This document shows positions 52,742 through 61,355 of a DNA stretch of 64,000 nucleotides, one piece after another. The notes under the pieces were generated by a model. That model did no database searches and had not been told where the DNA came from. It saw only the letters and a list, made by a program, of their open reading frames with translations. Source of the stretch: Sphingomonadaceae bacterium. Its GTDB lineage: Bacteria; Pseudomonadota; Alphaproteobacteria; Sphingomonadales; Sphingomonadaceae. The stretch is from positions 62,001 to 126,000 of the forward strand of contig RFPL01000005.1 in the NCBI GenBank assembly GCA_009926135.1, written 5' to 3'. The translations under genes were made by a program, and so were the position numbers. The first letter of the stretch is position 1. The number at the start of each line of letters is the position of its first letter.

Positions 52742-53474
52742 TGTCCACCGGGATTTCCACGCCTGTCAGGAAGCGGGCCTCGTCACTCGCCAGGAACAGC
52801 ACGGCATTGGCCACATCGCGCGGCGCGCCGAGCGAGTCCTTGGGCAGGATGCCGTCGGGAATTTCCATCAATTGCTGGCCGGCCCGGCCCGAGATGTCCC
52901 GGACCATCGGCGTTTCGATCCCGCCCGGCATCAGCACGTTGACGCGGATCTTGTAGCCTTCGTCCTGGCAATGCATCGCGATCGACTTGGTCATTGCCCG
53001 GATCGCGCCCTTGGCGGCGGTATAGGCGACGATCGTGCCGTAACCCATCAACGAGGCGGTCGAGGCCATGTTGATGATCGAGGCCGCGTCGGACTTCTTC
53101 AGCAGCGGCAGGCAGACCTGGCAGCCCAGGAAGGTACCTTCGACATGGATCGCCATCTGCAGGCGGAAATTGTCGAGCGAGCAATTTTCGATGCTCTCGA
53201 AGATCACGTTGCCGGCGTTGTTGACCAGGATGTCGAGCCGGCCATGGTCGGCAGCGATCCGGTCAGCCACGGCCTGCCACTGTTCGGGCGAGCGGACGTC
53301 ATGCCGCATGGCGACGCCGCCGATGGCATTGGCCACGGCTTCGGCCCCCGCCAGGTCGATATCGGTAACATAGACTGTGGCACCTTCGGCGGCGAGCCGT
53401 TCGCAATCGGCCTTGCCCAGGCCCATGGCCCCGCCAGTAACCAGTGCAATCTTGCCTTCGACCCTTCCAGCCAC
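52713..53474 (-). CDS. SDR-family oxidoreductase (6 of 6)
   Basis: A 253-residue classical SDR with a GTG start at 53474 (VAGRVEGKIALVTGG); no ATG fits, and GAGAGG lies upstream. Cofactor motif TGGAMGLGKAD, NNAGN, active-site NMASTASLMGYGTIVAYTAAK, and C-terminal VEIPVDNG in place of VDGG. The 3' end overlaps the MFS start by 29 bp. It is divergent from Rieske gene 4. Confidence 0.92.
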   Translation of the reverse strand: MAGRVEGKIALVTGGAMGLGKADCERLAAEGATVYVTDIDLAGAEAVANAIGGVAMRHDVRSPEQWQAVADRIAADHGRLDILVNNAGNVIFESIENCSLDNFRLQMAIHVEGTFLGCQVCLPLLKKSDAASIINMASTASLMGYGTIVAYTAAKGAIRAMTKSIAMHCQDEGYKIRVNVLMPGGIETPMVRDISGRAGQQLMEIPDGILPKDSLGAPRDVANAVLFLASDEARFLTGVEIPVDNGLFARPSR

Positions 53475-53505
53475 AGTAATCCCTCTCGCTTGTGTTTGTT
53501 GCGAA

Positions 53506-53600
53506 GGGTCTATCGCAGCACCGGGAAGGTCCAAACTCACTAAAGCGCGAGTCCCGCCTGTCAAAAGTGCGATGGGGAGTTCGGGCCACGCCGGAGTAAT
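53506..53600. promoter_or_regulatory. Divergent promoter region between SDR 6 and Rieske gene 4
   Basis: GGGTCTA (53506-53512) repeats the minus-gene element of the other two divergent regions, and CAAAAGTG (53562-53569), one base from CAAAAATG, lies about 33 nt before a GTAATG (53595-53600) near Rieske gene 4. The spacing to the minus gene differs from the other two, so support is weaker. Confidence 0.3.
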
Positions 53601-53622
53601 GGTCGCCCCGAGGAGAGGGACG

Positions 53623-54903
53623 ATGGACCAGGCCGAAGTTGCTGCGCTGAAGACGATGATGGAGTGGGAAGGTCAGCGCAAGGCCCCGCCAGCCGGCTTT
53701 CCGGCGCTGCCCGACCTGCCGGCCGCGCGCTATACCAGCCCGGAATACTTCGCGCTGGAACAGGCGCATATCTTCCGCAAGTCCTGGCTCTTTGCGGCCC
53801 ATATCGACGAAATTCCCGAGCCCGGTTGCTTCATGCGCTGGAACAATGCCGGCGAACCGCTGATCATCGTCCACGGCATGGATGGAACGGTGCGCGCCTT
53901 CTACAACACCTGCCGCCATCGCGGCGCGCCGGTCGTGACCGTTGACCGGGGCAAGTCGCCTCGGCTGATGTGCGGCTATCACAACTGGACCTATAAGACC
54001 GACGGCAGCCTGGTGGGCGTGCCCGAGACGCGCGACTTCGTGAACCTCGACATGACCTGCCGCAGCCTGATCGGGGTGCGGTGCGAACGGTTCGGCAATG
54101 TCATCTTCGTGAACTTCGATGACGAGGCGGTGTCGCTGCTCGACTGGCTGGGGCCGCTGGCCGATGAATGGGCGGAGTTCGGGTTCGACCGGGTGCGCCT
54201 GGCCGCGCGGCACAGCTTCGATCTGAACTGCAACTGGAAGGTGGCGATGGAAGCCAACATGGAAGTCTACCATGTGCCCTTCATCCATCCCGATACGGTT
54301 GCGCCGCTGGTCGATTCGAAGCGTAACTTCAACTCGCTCTACCCGCACGGCCATGCCCGGATGCTGGCACCCGCCCCCAGCGGGACCGACCGCGCCCATG
54401 TCCGCGCGATCGACAGCCCGCCGGACTGGCAGCAGATCGAAACGGTCGGCGAACTGGGCCGCACCTGCACCCAGAGCTATACGCTGTTCCCCAACTGGGT
54501 CTCGCCGCTGTCCAGCTATTTCATCCCGCCGCTGGTGTTCTGGCCGACTTCGCTGACCACCACCCGGCTCGAACTGGTGACCATGGCGCTCGATTGGGGC
54601 GATGGCCCGGCGCCGGACCTGTGGACGGTGCCCGACGCGACGCAGCCCAATGGCCGGGCGATGAGTTCGATCATCCAGGAAGACACCCAGTTCGGCGAGG
54701 CGATCCAGCGCTCGATGGAGAGCAGCGGGTTTCGCAGCGTGCCGCTGAGCTATCAGGAAGCACGTATCTATTACTTCCATCAGAACTGCGACGCGATGAT
54801 CGGCGCGGAGCGGATTCCGCCCGAGCTGCGGGTCGAACCGGTGCTGGATGAAGCATGGGTCTGGCCGCGTGATCCACGCCGCGCGAGCGTGCTGGCAGGC
54901 TGA
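53623..54903 (+). CDS. Rieske non-heme iron oxygenase, alpha subunit (4 of 4)
   Basis: A 426-residue oxygenase. Rieske ligands: CRHRGAPV and CGYHNWTY. Iron site: EANMEVYHVPFIH. The ATG at 53623 follows GAGGAGAGGG; longer readings run into the divergent SDR. It is followed by the TBDR gene after 170 bp, which carries inverted repeats. No partner subunit is present. Confidence 0.94.
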   Translation: MDQAEVAALKTMMEWEGQRKAPPAGFPALPDLPAARYTSPEYFALEQAHIFRKSWLFAAHIDEIPEPGCFMRWNNAGEPLIIVHGMDGTVRAFYNTCRHRGAPVVTVDRGKSPRLMCGYHNWTYKTDGSLVGVPETRDFVNLDMTCRSLIGVRCERFGNVIFVNFDDEAVSLLDWLGPLADEWAEFGFDRVRLAARHSFDLNCNWKVAMEANMEVYHVPFIHPDTVAPLVDSKRNFNSLYPHGHARMLAPAPSGTDRAHVRAIDSPPDWQQIETVGELGRTCTQSYTLFPNWVSPLSSYFIPPLVFWPTSLTTTRLELVTMALDWGDGPAPDLWTVPDATQPNGRAMSSIIQEDTQFGEAIQRSMESSGFRSVPLSYQEARIYYFHQNCDAMIGAERIPPELRVEPVLDEAWVWPRDPRRASVLAG

Positions 54904-54904
54904 T

Positions 54905-55041
54905 TTGTCGTTACGGAATGCTGGCATTCGGTCCGGGCTAAAAGCCCTATCGGTTTTGCTAAATGTGTCGTTGCCCCACACCACATACACCTTTGACCTC
55001 GGTTGAAGCATCGGCCGCAGGCAACAGTTGCGTAACGACAA
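54905..55041. promoter_or_regulatory. Long-spaced 11-bp inverted repeat upstream of the catabolic TBDR
   Basis: TTGTCGTTACG (54905-54915) and CGTAACGACAA (55031-55041) are perfect reverse complements, 115 nt apart, in the 170-bp region before the TBDR start. A second small palindrome, GAATGC/GCATTC (54916-54929), adjoins the left arm. It may be a pair of operators for one regulator that loops the promoter. Inference. Confidence 0.4.
54935..54957 (+). terminator. Weak terminator after Rieske gene 4
   Basis: GGGCT (54935-54939) pairs with AGCCC (54943-54947) around a 3-nt loop, followed by a broken T-rich tail. The stem is short, so read-through to the TBDR is likely. Confidence 0.35.
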
Positions 55042-55073
55042 CAGCCCTGCGCGTCCGTTTTGGGAGGATGGTC

Positions 55074-57581
55074 ATGAAGGGATCTGCATTCGGATTCGGT
55101 AACTCGAAGAAACTGACGCGGTTGTTGCTGTGTTCGGTTTCCGGCCTTGCCACGCTGGCAACGCCACAACTGGCCTACGCCCAGGCGGCACCTGCCGATG
55201 CAGACACTGCTTCTGCCGGCGATATCATCGTCACTGCGCGTAAGCAGGACGAAACGCTGCAGGAAGTGCCGGTCACCATCACGAGCGTCGGCGCAGACAC
55301 GCTGGAAAAGTACAGCGTCGATGAAGCCGCCGACGTTGCCAGCCGCGTTCCCACGCTGAACATCCAGGTCGGTGGCTCTGGCTCGGGCGGCCAGATCTCG
55401 CTGCGCGGCGTTGGTTCCTCCAACATCTCGGCTTCGTTCGATTCGGCAGTCGCCTTCGATTACGAAGGCGTGCAGGTTTCGACCATGCGCCTGGTTCAGG
55501 CGGCCTTCTTCGATACCGCGCAGATCGACGTGCTGAAGGGCCCGCAGTCGCTCTACTTCGGCAAGAGCGCCTCGGCCGGCGTGTTCTCGATCCGCTCGCA
55601 AGATCCCACTTCGACCTGGCAGGTCGGGGCCAAGGGTTCCTATGAATTCGAAGAACGCGGCTACCTGATCGGCGGCTACATTTCCGGTCCGCTGACCGAC
55701 TCGCTCGGCATCCGCGTTGCCGCGCAGTACAACGATATCCAGCGCTTCGTTCCGCTGCAGGACAATACGCCCGCAGTGAACAAGAACCGCGGGCTGAACA
55801 ACTTCGTTGGCCGCGTCACGCTGGACTTCAAGCCGGACGACGTGTTCCACGCCAACCTGAAGGTGCAGTACACCCGCAACAAGAACGACGGCGCGATCTC
55901 GCACTCCGACGTCTATTGCGGCGCCAATGGCCGGGCCGACCCGGTCGTTCTGTTCGGCGGGGCGATCACCATCCCGGCGGGCTATGATTGCAACATCACC
56001 GACGGCAAGTACTTCCTGCCCGATACCGCGCCGGCCCTCGCCAAGAGCGTGCCGCTGGCAACCGGCCCAAGCAAGGCCCGCGGCTTCAACGGCGTGCCGT
56101 TCGGGGTGACCGACCTGTGGTTCGGCCGCCTGAAGATGGACGTGAACGTTGCGGACAACCTGACGCTGACTTCGGTCACCGGGTTCCTCAACCTCGATGC
56201 GACCGACGTTGACAACTACAGCTCGGGCGGCGTCGGCAAGGCCTACCTGACTGCCGTTGGCCCGGGTGCGCTCAGCGATACGCTGCTCGCCGCCAACTTC
56301 CCGGCCCTGGCCGCTGCCAATGCGGCCGGCACGCCGCTCGGCGTCGGCACCAGCGATCCGCGCAACGCGCTGAAGCAGCTGACCCAGGAACTGCGCCTCG
56401 CTTCGAACAACGACGGCATGTTCAACTTCATGGTTGGCGGCTTCTACGAATGGCGCCGGTTCATCTTCGATACGGCGCAGAACGCGGTCAACATCTCGCT
56501 GATCATGCCGGATCCGATCACTGGCTATACCTTCGACTACGACAAGAACCACACCACCAAGACCGAAGCTACCTCGCTGTTCGGCAGCGTGATGCTCGAT
56601 CTGACCGAACAGCTCGAGCTGTCGGGCGGGGTGCGCTATACGAAGGAAAACAAGAGCCAGGTCATCTCGGTGCCCTACGTTCACCGTCTGCTTGGCCCTG
56701 GCCCGGCCTTCATCGGCAGCGGGTTCGTCTCGCCGCCGATCAAGTTCAGCGACAGCAACTGGTCGCCGGAAGCCACGATCAAGTATCAGATCAACCCGGA
56801 CGTCAACGTCTTCGCCTCGTTCAAGACCGGCTTCAAGTCGGGCGGCGTGGACAACTCGGCCCTTCCTTCGAACAGCCTCAGCCAGGCTGCGCTGACCGGC
56901 AACTTCAGCTCGCTGGTCTACAAGTCGGAAAAGGCGATTGGCGGCGAAGTCGGCATCAAGTCGCAGATTGCCGACCGCACCATCACGCTGAACGCCACGG
57001 CCTTCTACTACAAGTTCTCGGACTTGCAGGTGCAGGTGTTCAACGCGGTGACCGTGCAGTTCGTCACGTCCAACGCGGGTGAAGTGACCACCAAGGGCGT
57101 GGATGTGGGCTGGGCCTGGCGCACGCCGGTCGACGGGTTCCGCCTGTCGGGCAACCTGTCCTACCTCGATGCCTACTTCAGCGATGACTACGTGACCTTC
57201 AAGGGTGTGAACCTCAAGGGTCGCGGCGCGCCGCGGGCACCGAAGTGGTCCGGCAACCTGGCCTTCGACTACTCGGCTCCGCTGTCCGATGGCCTCGAAC
57301 TGTCACTGAGCGGCAACGCGATGTACAGTGGCAGCTACTGGGCCAACACCACCTCGTTCAACGATTACCGCCAGAAGAGCTATGTCACGCTCGACGGCTC
57401 GATCTCGGTCGGTGATCCGGACGGCAAGTGGAAGCTCTCGCTGATCGGCAGCAACCTGACCAACAAGCTGTTTGTCACCTCGAGCGGCGACCGTCCGTTC
57501 CAGTCGGCGACCGGCGATGACATCATCGTCAGCCAGCCGCGCGGCCGCCAGGTCTTCGTGGAAGCCAGCATCAAGTTCTAA
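55074..57581 (+). CDS. TonB-dependent receptor of the catabolic cluster
   Basis: An 835-residue outer-membrane receptor. The start at 55074 (MKGSAFGFGNSKKL) follows GGGAGGA. It has a signal sequence (about 1-37, up to AYAQA), a plug beginning DIIVTARKQDETLQEVPVTIT, and a beta-barrel ending QVFVEASIKF. The TARKxxExLQxVPV text is that of sphingomonad receptors for aromatic, terpenoid or other hydrophobic compounds, unlike the sugar-type receptor at 10846. It presumably imports the substrate of this cluster. Confidence 0.94.
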   Translation: MKGSAFGFGNSKKLTRLLLCSVSGLATLATPQLAYAQAAPADADTASAGDIIVTARKQDETLQEVPVTITSVGADTLEKYSVDEAADVASRVPTLNIQVGGSGSGGQISLRGVGSSNISASFDSAVAFDYEGVQVSTMRLVQAAFFDTAQIDVLKGPQSLYFGKSASAGVFSIRSQDPTSTWQVGAKGSYEFEERGYLIGGYISGPLTDSLGIRVAAQYNDIQRFVPLQDNTPAVNKNRGLNNFVGRVTLDFKPDDVFHANLKVQYTRNKNDGAISHSDVYCGANGRADPVVLFGGAITIPAGYDCNITDGKYFLPDTAPALAKSVPLATGPSKARGFNGVPFGVTDLWFGRLKMDVNVADNLTLTSVTGFLNLDATDVDNYSSGGVGKAYLTAVGPGALSDTLLAANFPALAAANAAGTPLGVGTSDPRNALKQLTQELRLASNNDGMFNFMVGGFYEWRRFIFDTAQNAVNISLIMPDPITGYTFDYDKNHTTKTEATSLFGSVMLDLTEQLELSGGVRYTKENKSQVISVPYVHRLLGPGPAFIGSGFVSPPIKFSDSNWSPEATIKYQINPDVNVFASFKTGFKSGGVDNSALPSNSLSQAALTGNFSSLVYKSEKAIGGEVGIKSQIADRTITLNATAFYYKFSDLQVQVFNAVTVQFVTSNAGEVTTKGVDVGWAWRTPVDGFRLSGNLSYLDAYFSDDYVTFKGVNLKGRGAPRAPKWSGNLAFDYSAPLSDGLELSLSGNAMYSGSYWANTTSFNDYRQKSYVTLDGSISVGDPDGKWKLSLIGSNLTNKLFVTSSGDRPFQSATGDDIIVSQPRGRQVFVEASIKF

Positions 57582-57604
57582 GACGTAACTCCTCACCTTC
57601 ACAG

Positions 57605-57639
57605 CACCCGCGATCTTCGGATCGCGGGTGTTTTCTTTT
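57605..57639 (+). terminator. Rho-independent terminator after the catabolic TBDR
   Basis: A perfect 11-bp stem (57605-57615 with 57620-57630), tetraloop TTCG and a T-rich tail (57631-57639), 23 nt beyond the receptor stop. Confidence 0.92.
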
Positions 57640-57664
57640 GTGCGGACGGGAGCGGCGCGGCGGC

Positions 57665-57697
57665 AAAAAACGACGCGCGGGAATCGCTTCCCGCGCG
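57665..57697 (-). terminator. Rho-independent terminator for the E2 operon (minus strand)
   Basis: A 10-bp stem (57674-57683 with 57688-57697) is flanked on its low-coordinate side by six A (57665-57670), which is a T6 run on the minus strand. It lies after the E2 stop at 57725 and faces the TBDR terminator. Confidence 0.85.
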
Positions 57698-57724
57698 CCG
57701 CCCCCTTTTCGTGATCCCGCAGGA

Positions 57725-59134
57725 TCAGCCGAACAGTTGTTCCGGATCCTCGATCAGGCCCTTCAGCGTGGCCAGGAACTGCGCCCCGGCCGCGCCATCG
57801 ATGGCGCGGTGATCGACCGACAGGGTCAGGCTGATCATGGTGGCAAAATCGATCCCGCCATCAGCAGCCTCGACTGCCTCGCGCCGCGCCCGGCCAACCG
57901 CCAGGATCGCGCCCTGGGGCGGATTGATCACCGCATCGAAGTCATCGATCCCGAACATGCCGAGATTGGAGATGGTGAAGGTTCCACCATCGAGATCGTC
58001 GTAGGACAGCCGCCCGGCCTTGGCCTTGGCGATCTGTCCGGCCGTGGCCTCTGCCAGTTGCGGCAGTGTCATGCGGTCAACCTGGCGGACGATCGGCGTG
58101 ACCAGGCCCTTGGGCGAGGCAACGGCGACCGCGATGTCAGCGTGCGGGAAATGATGCACCGCATCGCCGTGGAGCTGCACGTTGACGTCCGGGTGGCGCG
58201 CCAGCGCGCGGCCTGCGGCCAGCACGAGATAGTCGTTGATCGAGGCCTTGATGCCCAGCACCAGGTTGGCCGTCTTGCGCAATGCGAGCAGCGCATCGAC
58301 GTCCACCGCAACCCGCAGATAAAAGTGCGGGATGTCGCGCTTGGCTGCGGTCAGGCGCTGGGCAATCACGCCGCGCACCTTGTCGAACGGCGCGATCCGC
58401 GGCGTGTTGGCGACGGGCGCGAATACTGCACCGGCGCTGGACGGGGTCGGAACCGCCGCCAGCACGTCATGCTTGGAAATGCGCCCGCGCGGGCCGGTGC
58501 CGCTCAGGCCGGAAAGGTCGATCCCGTGCAGCGCCGCCAGCCGCCGCGCGAGCGGGGAAGCGAAGATCCGCAGGTCTTCCGGTGCCAGTTCCGCCGCCCC
58601 GCGCAGGGCGGTTGCGCCCTGTGGTTGCAGATGCTGATAGACGTCCTGATAGGTAATCCGGCCACCACGGCCTGAGCCTTCGATGGCGTCAAGGTCCGCG
58701 CCTTCGCGCTCGGCCAGCGCCAGGGCTTCCGGGCTGATCGGGCGATTGGTTTCGATCCGCTTCGGGGCTGCGGCAGGTGCCGGAGCCGGAGCCGGCTTTG
58801 CATCGGACTGGACCGGCGCCTGGCCGACCCCGCTTTCGGAAGGCACGAAGCCCGCCACAAAGGCATCCACATCGCCAGCAGGTGCGGCATCATCACCGAA
58901 CACGGCCAGCAGCGCGCCAACCGGCAGCGCTTCCTCGCCCGCCGGAGCCAGGATGCGCAGGATCACGCCATCGCTTTCGGCCTCGACCTCGTTGGTGATC
59001 TTGGCGGTTTCAATCAGGCAGATCACATCGCCGCGCTTCACGCGGTCACCATCGGCGACCATCCATTCGGCGATCGTGCCTTCGGTCATTTCGATGCCCC
59101 ACTTGGGCATGCAGAAGGGGCGGAGCTTGCTCAT
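57725..59134 (-). CDS. Dihydrolipoamide acyltransferase (E2), with two subunit-binding domains
   Basis: A 469-residue E2. The start at 59134 (MSKLRPFCMPKWG) has TAGGAGG upstream. It has an N-terminal lipoyl domain (about 1-80, lipoylation site ETAKITNEVEAES), an Ala/Pro-rich linker, two peripheral-subunit-binding-type segments (RPISPEALALAEREG... and RIFASPLARRLAALHG...) and a C-terminal CoA-acyltransferase domain with VDHRAIDGA. Two binding segments are unusual; most E2s have one. It follows E1 beta by 10 nt. E3 is not in the window. Confidence 0.92.
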   Translation of the reverse strand: MSKLRPFCMPKWGIEMTEGTIAEWMVADGDRVKRGDVICLIETAKITNEVEAESDGVILRILAPAGEEALPVGALLAVFGDDAAPAGDVDAFVAGFVPSESGVGQAPVQSDAKPAPAPAPAAAPKRIETNRPISPEALALAEREGADLDAIEGSGRGGRITYQDVYQHLQPQGATALRGAAELAPEDLRIFASPLARRLAALHGIDLSGLSGTGPRGRISKHDVLAAVPTPSSAGAVFAPVANTPRIAPFDKVRGVIAQRLTAAKRDIPHFYLRVAVDVDALLALRKTANLVLGIKASINDYLVLAAGRALARHPDVNVQLHGDAVHHFPHADIAVAVASPKGLVTPIVRQVDRMTLPQLAEATAGQIAKAKAGRLSYDDLDGGTFTISNLGMFGIDDFDAVINPPQGAILAVGRARREAVEAADGGIDFATMISLTLSVDHRAIDGAAGAQFLATLKGLIEDPEQLFG

Positions 59135-59144
59135 CTCTCGCCTC

Positions 59145-60155
59145 CTAGCGGTAACCGAGGACCTTGCGGGCCGCCGCTTCGATCTTGCCCGCCGATGGCA
59201 GGTAGGCTTGCTCAAGCTCGAGCGCGAATGGCACTGGCGAGTGCGGCGCGCAGACCATCTCGATCGGCGCCTTGAGGCTGGCAAAGGCCTTTTGCGCGAC
59301 CAGCGCGGAAATGTCCGTGGCCAGGCTGCAACGCTGCGGCGCCTCGTCGACCACGACCAGGCGGCCAGTCACCTCGACCGAATCGAGGATCGCTTCCTCA
59401 TCCAGCGGGCTGGTGGTGCGCAGGTCAAGCACGTCGCAACCTATCCCGTCCTTGGCCAGGGCATCGGCGGCGGCTTCGCAGCGGCCAACCATCAGCCCGG
59501 TGGCGACCAGGGTCAGGTCCTGCCCGGCCCGGGTCAGGCGGGCATGGCCGAAGGGAATGGTCCAGTCGCCATCCGGCACTTCACCGGTCACCCCGTAAAG
59601 CGCCTTGTGCTCCAGGAAGATCACCGGGTCATCGCCGCGCAGCGCCTCGCGCAGCAGGCCGCGAACGTCTTCCGGGGTCGAGGGCATGACGACCTTGAGG
59701 CCCGGCATGGCGGTAAGGAAGTGGTGGACCGACTGGCTGTGCTGCGCAGCGGCGTTGAAGCCGCCGCCATAGGCCATGCGGATGATCGCCGGGCAGGTCG
59801 ACTTGCCGCCGAACATATAGCGGAACTTCGCGATCTGGTTCCAGATCTGGTCCAGGCTGACGCCGATGAAATCGGCAAACATCAGTTCGGCAATCGGCTT
59901 CTTGCCCGCCAGCGCCAGGCCGCCAGCCGCGCCAACGATGGCGCTTTCGGAAATCGGGGTATCGATCACCCGGTCCGGCCCGAAGCGGTCATATAGACCG
60001 GTGGAGGTTGCCCAGATCCCGCCGATGGCCTCGGGGCCGCCGGCGGTGCCCATGCCGCCCACCACGTCCTCACCCAGGACCACCACGCGGTCATCGCGTT
60101 CCATCGCTTCGAAGATCGTCGAGCGGACGGCATCGCGGTACATCATCTTGGCCAT
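59145..60155 (-). CDS. 2-oxoacid/acetoin dehydrogenase-type E1 beta subunit (2 of 2)
   Basis: A 336-residue subunit starting MAKMMYRDAVRSTIFEAMERDDRVVVLGEDV, with the family blocks AAGGLALAGKKPIAELMFADF, VMPSTPEDVRGLLREAL and the C-terminal swivelling domain (CDVLDLRTTSPLDEEAIL). It sits 16 nt after E1 alpha and 10 nt before E2, forming a complete E1 alpha, E1 beta, E2 operon. Confidence 0.93.
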   Translation of the reverse strand: MAKMMYRDAVRSTIFEAMERDDRVVVLGEDVVGGMGTAGGPEAIGGIWATSTGLYDRFGPDRVIDTPISESAIVGAAGGLALAGKKPIAELMFADFIGVSLDQIWNQIAKFRYMFGGKSTCPAIIRMAYGGGFNAAAQHSQSVHHFLTAMPGLKVVMPSTPEDVRGLLREALRGDDPVIFLEHKALYGVTGEVPDGDWTIPFGHARLTRAGQDLTLVATGLMVGRCEAAADALAKDGIGCDVLDLRTTSPLDEEAILDSVEVTGRLVVVDEAPQRCSLATDISALVAQKAFASLKAPIEMVCAPHSPVPFALELEQAYLPSAGKIEAAARKVLGYR

Positions 60156-60171
60156 TTGCGAAGTCTCCGGC

Positions 60172-61143
60172 TCAGTAGGCGACGTAGACGTCGGCAAGGA
60201 CGTCTTCAGGAGTGGGGCGCGGCGCGGCGCGCGCGGCATCGACCGCAGCGTCGATCTGGCTCAGCACCTCGGCATCGATTGCGTCGATATCGGCATCGGT
60301 CAGCAGCTTGGCCGAGACCACGCTGGCCCGGAACTTCTTCAGGCAATCGCGGGTCTCGCGGATCCGGTCGAGTTCACCCTCGCCGCGGTAGCGCTGGGGA
60401 TCGCCCTCGAAGTGGCCGAAGAAGCGCTCGGTATCGAACTCGACCGCCGCCGGGCCATGGCCGGCACGGACATAGACGAGGAGGTCGCGCATCGTTTCAT
60501 GGACCGCGAAGAAGTCGGTCCCGTCGGCGCGCCAGACCTTCATGCCAAAGGCCTCGGCGCGGCTGGCGATGTCCAGCTGGGTGCCAACGGCATATTCAAA
60601 GCCGGTGTGTTCGGAATAGTGGTTGTTCTCGAACACGAAGATGCAGGGCGCCTTGGTCACCACGGCCATGTTCATGGCCTCGAAAGTGGTACCCTGGTTG
60701 CAGGCGCCGTCGCCCGAGAAGGTGATCGAGACCTTGCCCTTGCCGTCAAGCTTGGCGGCCAGCGCCGCACCAACCGCAATCGGCGCGCCCGCGCCGACGA
60801 TGCCATTGGCGCCGAGCATGCCGACATCGACATCGGCGATATGCATCGAGCCGCCCTTGCCTTTGCACAGGCCTTCGCGGCTGCCCCAGATTTCCTTCAT
60901 CATGCCATCGACGTCGCAGCCCTTGGCCAGGCAGTGGCCGTGGCCGCGGTGGGTCGAGACGATCTTGTCATCGGTGTCGAGATGTTCACAGACCCCGACC
61001 GCGACCGCTTCCTGGCCGCAGTAGAGGTGTGTGAAACCGGCAATCGCGCCGGTGGCGATCTCGATATGCAGGCGTTCTTCAAACTCGCGGATGATCTTCA
61101 TCCGGCGATAGGCCTGCAGCATTTGCTCGCGACTGAGTTGCAT
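60172..61143 (-). CDS. 2-oxoacid/acetoin dehydrogenase-type E1 alpha subunit (2 of 2)
   Basis: A 323-residue TPP-binding subunit: GKGGSMHIADVD, and the TPP motif GDGACNQGTTFEAMNMA ending in FENN. The start at 61143 (MQLSREQMLQAYRRM) fits family length. It is the first gene of the E1/E2 operon, divergent from the LacI gene over 212 bp. The substrate is not known. Confidence 0.94.
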   Translation of the reverse strand: MQLSREQMLQAYRRMKIIREFEERLHIEIATGAIAGFTHLYCGQEAVAVGVCEHLDTDDKIVSTHRGHGHCLAKGCDVDGMMKEIWGSREGLCKGKGGSMHIADVDVGMLGANGIVGAGAPIAVGAALAAKLDGKGKVSITFSGDGACNQGTTFEAMNMAVVTKAPCIFVFENNHYSEHTGFEYAVGTQLDIASRAEAFGMKVWRADGTDFFAVHETMRDLLVYVRAGHGPAAVEFDTERFFGHFEGDPQRYRGEGELDRIRETRDCLKKFRASVVSAKLLTDADIDAIDAEVLSQIDAAVDAARAAPRPTPEDVLADVYVAY

Positions 61144-61355
61144 GATGTTCTCTCGGTTGCCTCGCACGGTCGAGGCCCGCCCAAGCAGACCTCTTCCTGA
61201 GCGTGTCGTCATGCGGTGAGGGACCGGTCCTGCCCATTCGCCAATTTGCTAGTTTAGCCGCCGCAATACCCTGTGAACTACGCAATTGCGCTGCCCGGTC
61301 GAGCCGCTATCCTGCAACGCGCGCCGGCATCAAGACCGGCCGGGCAGGAGAGGAA

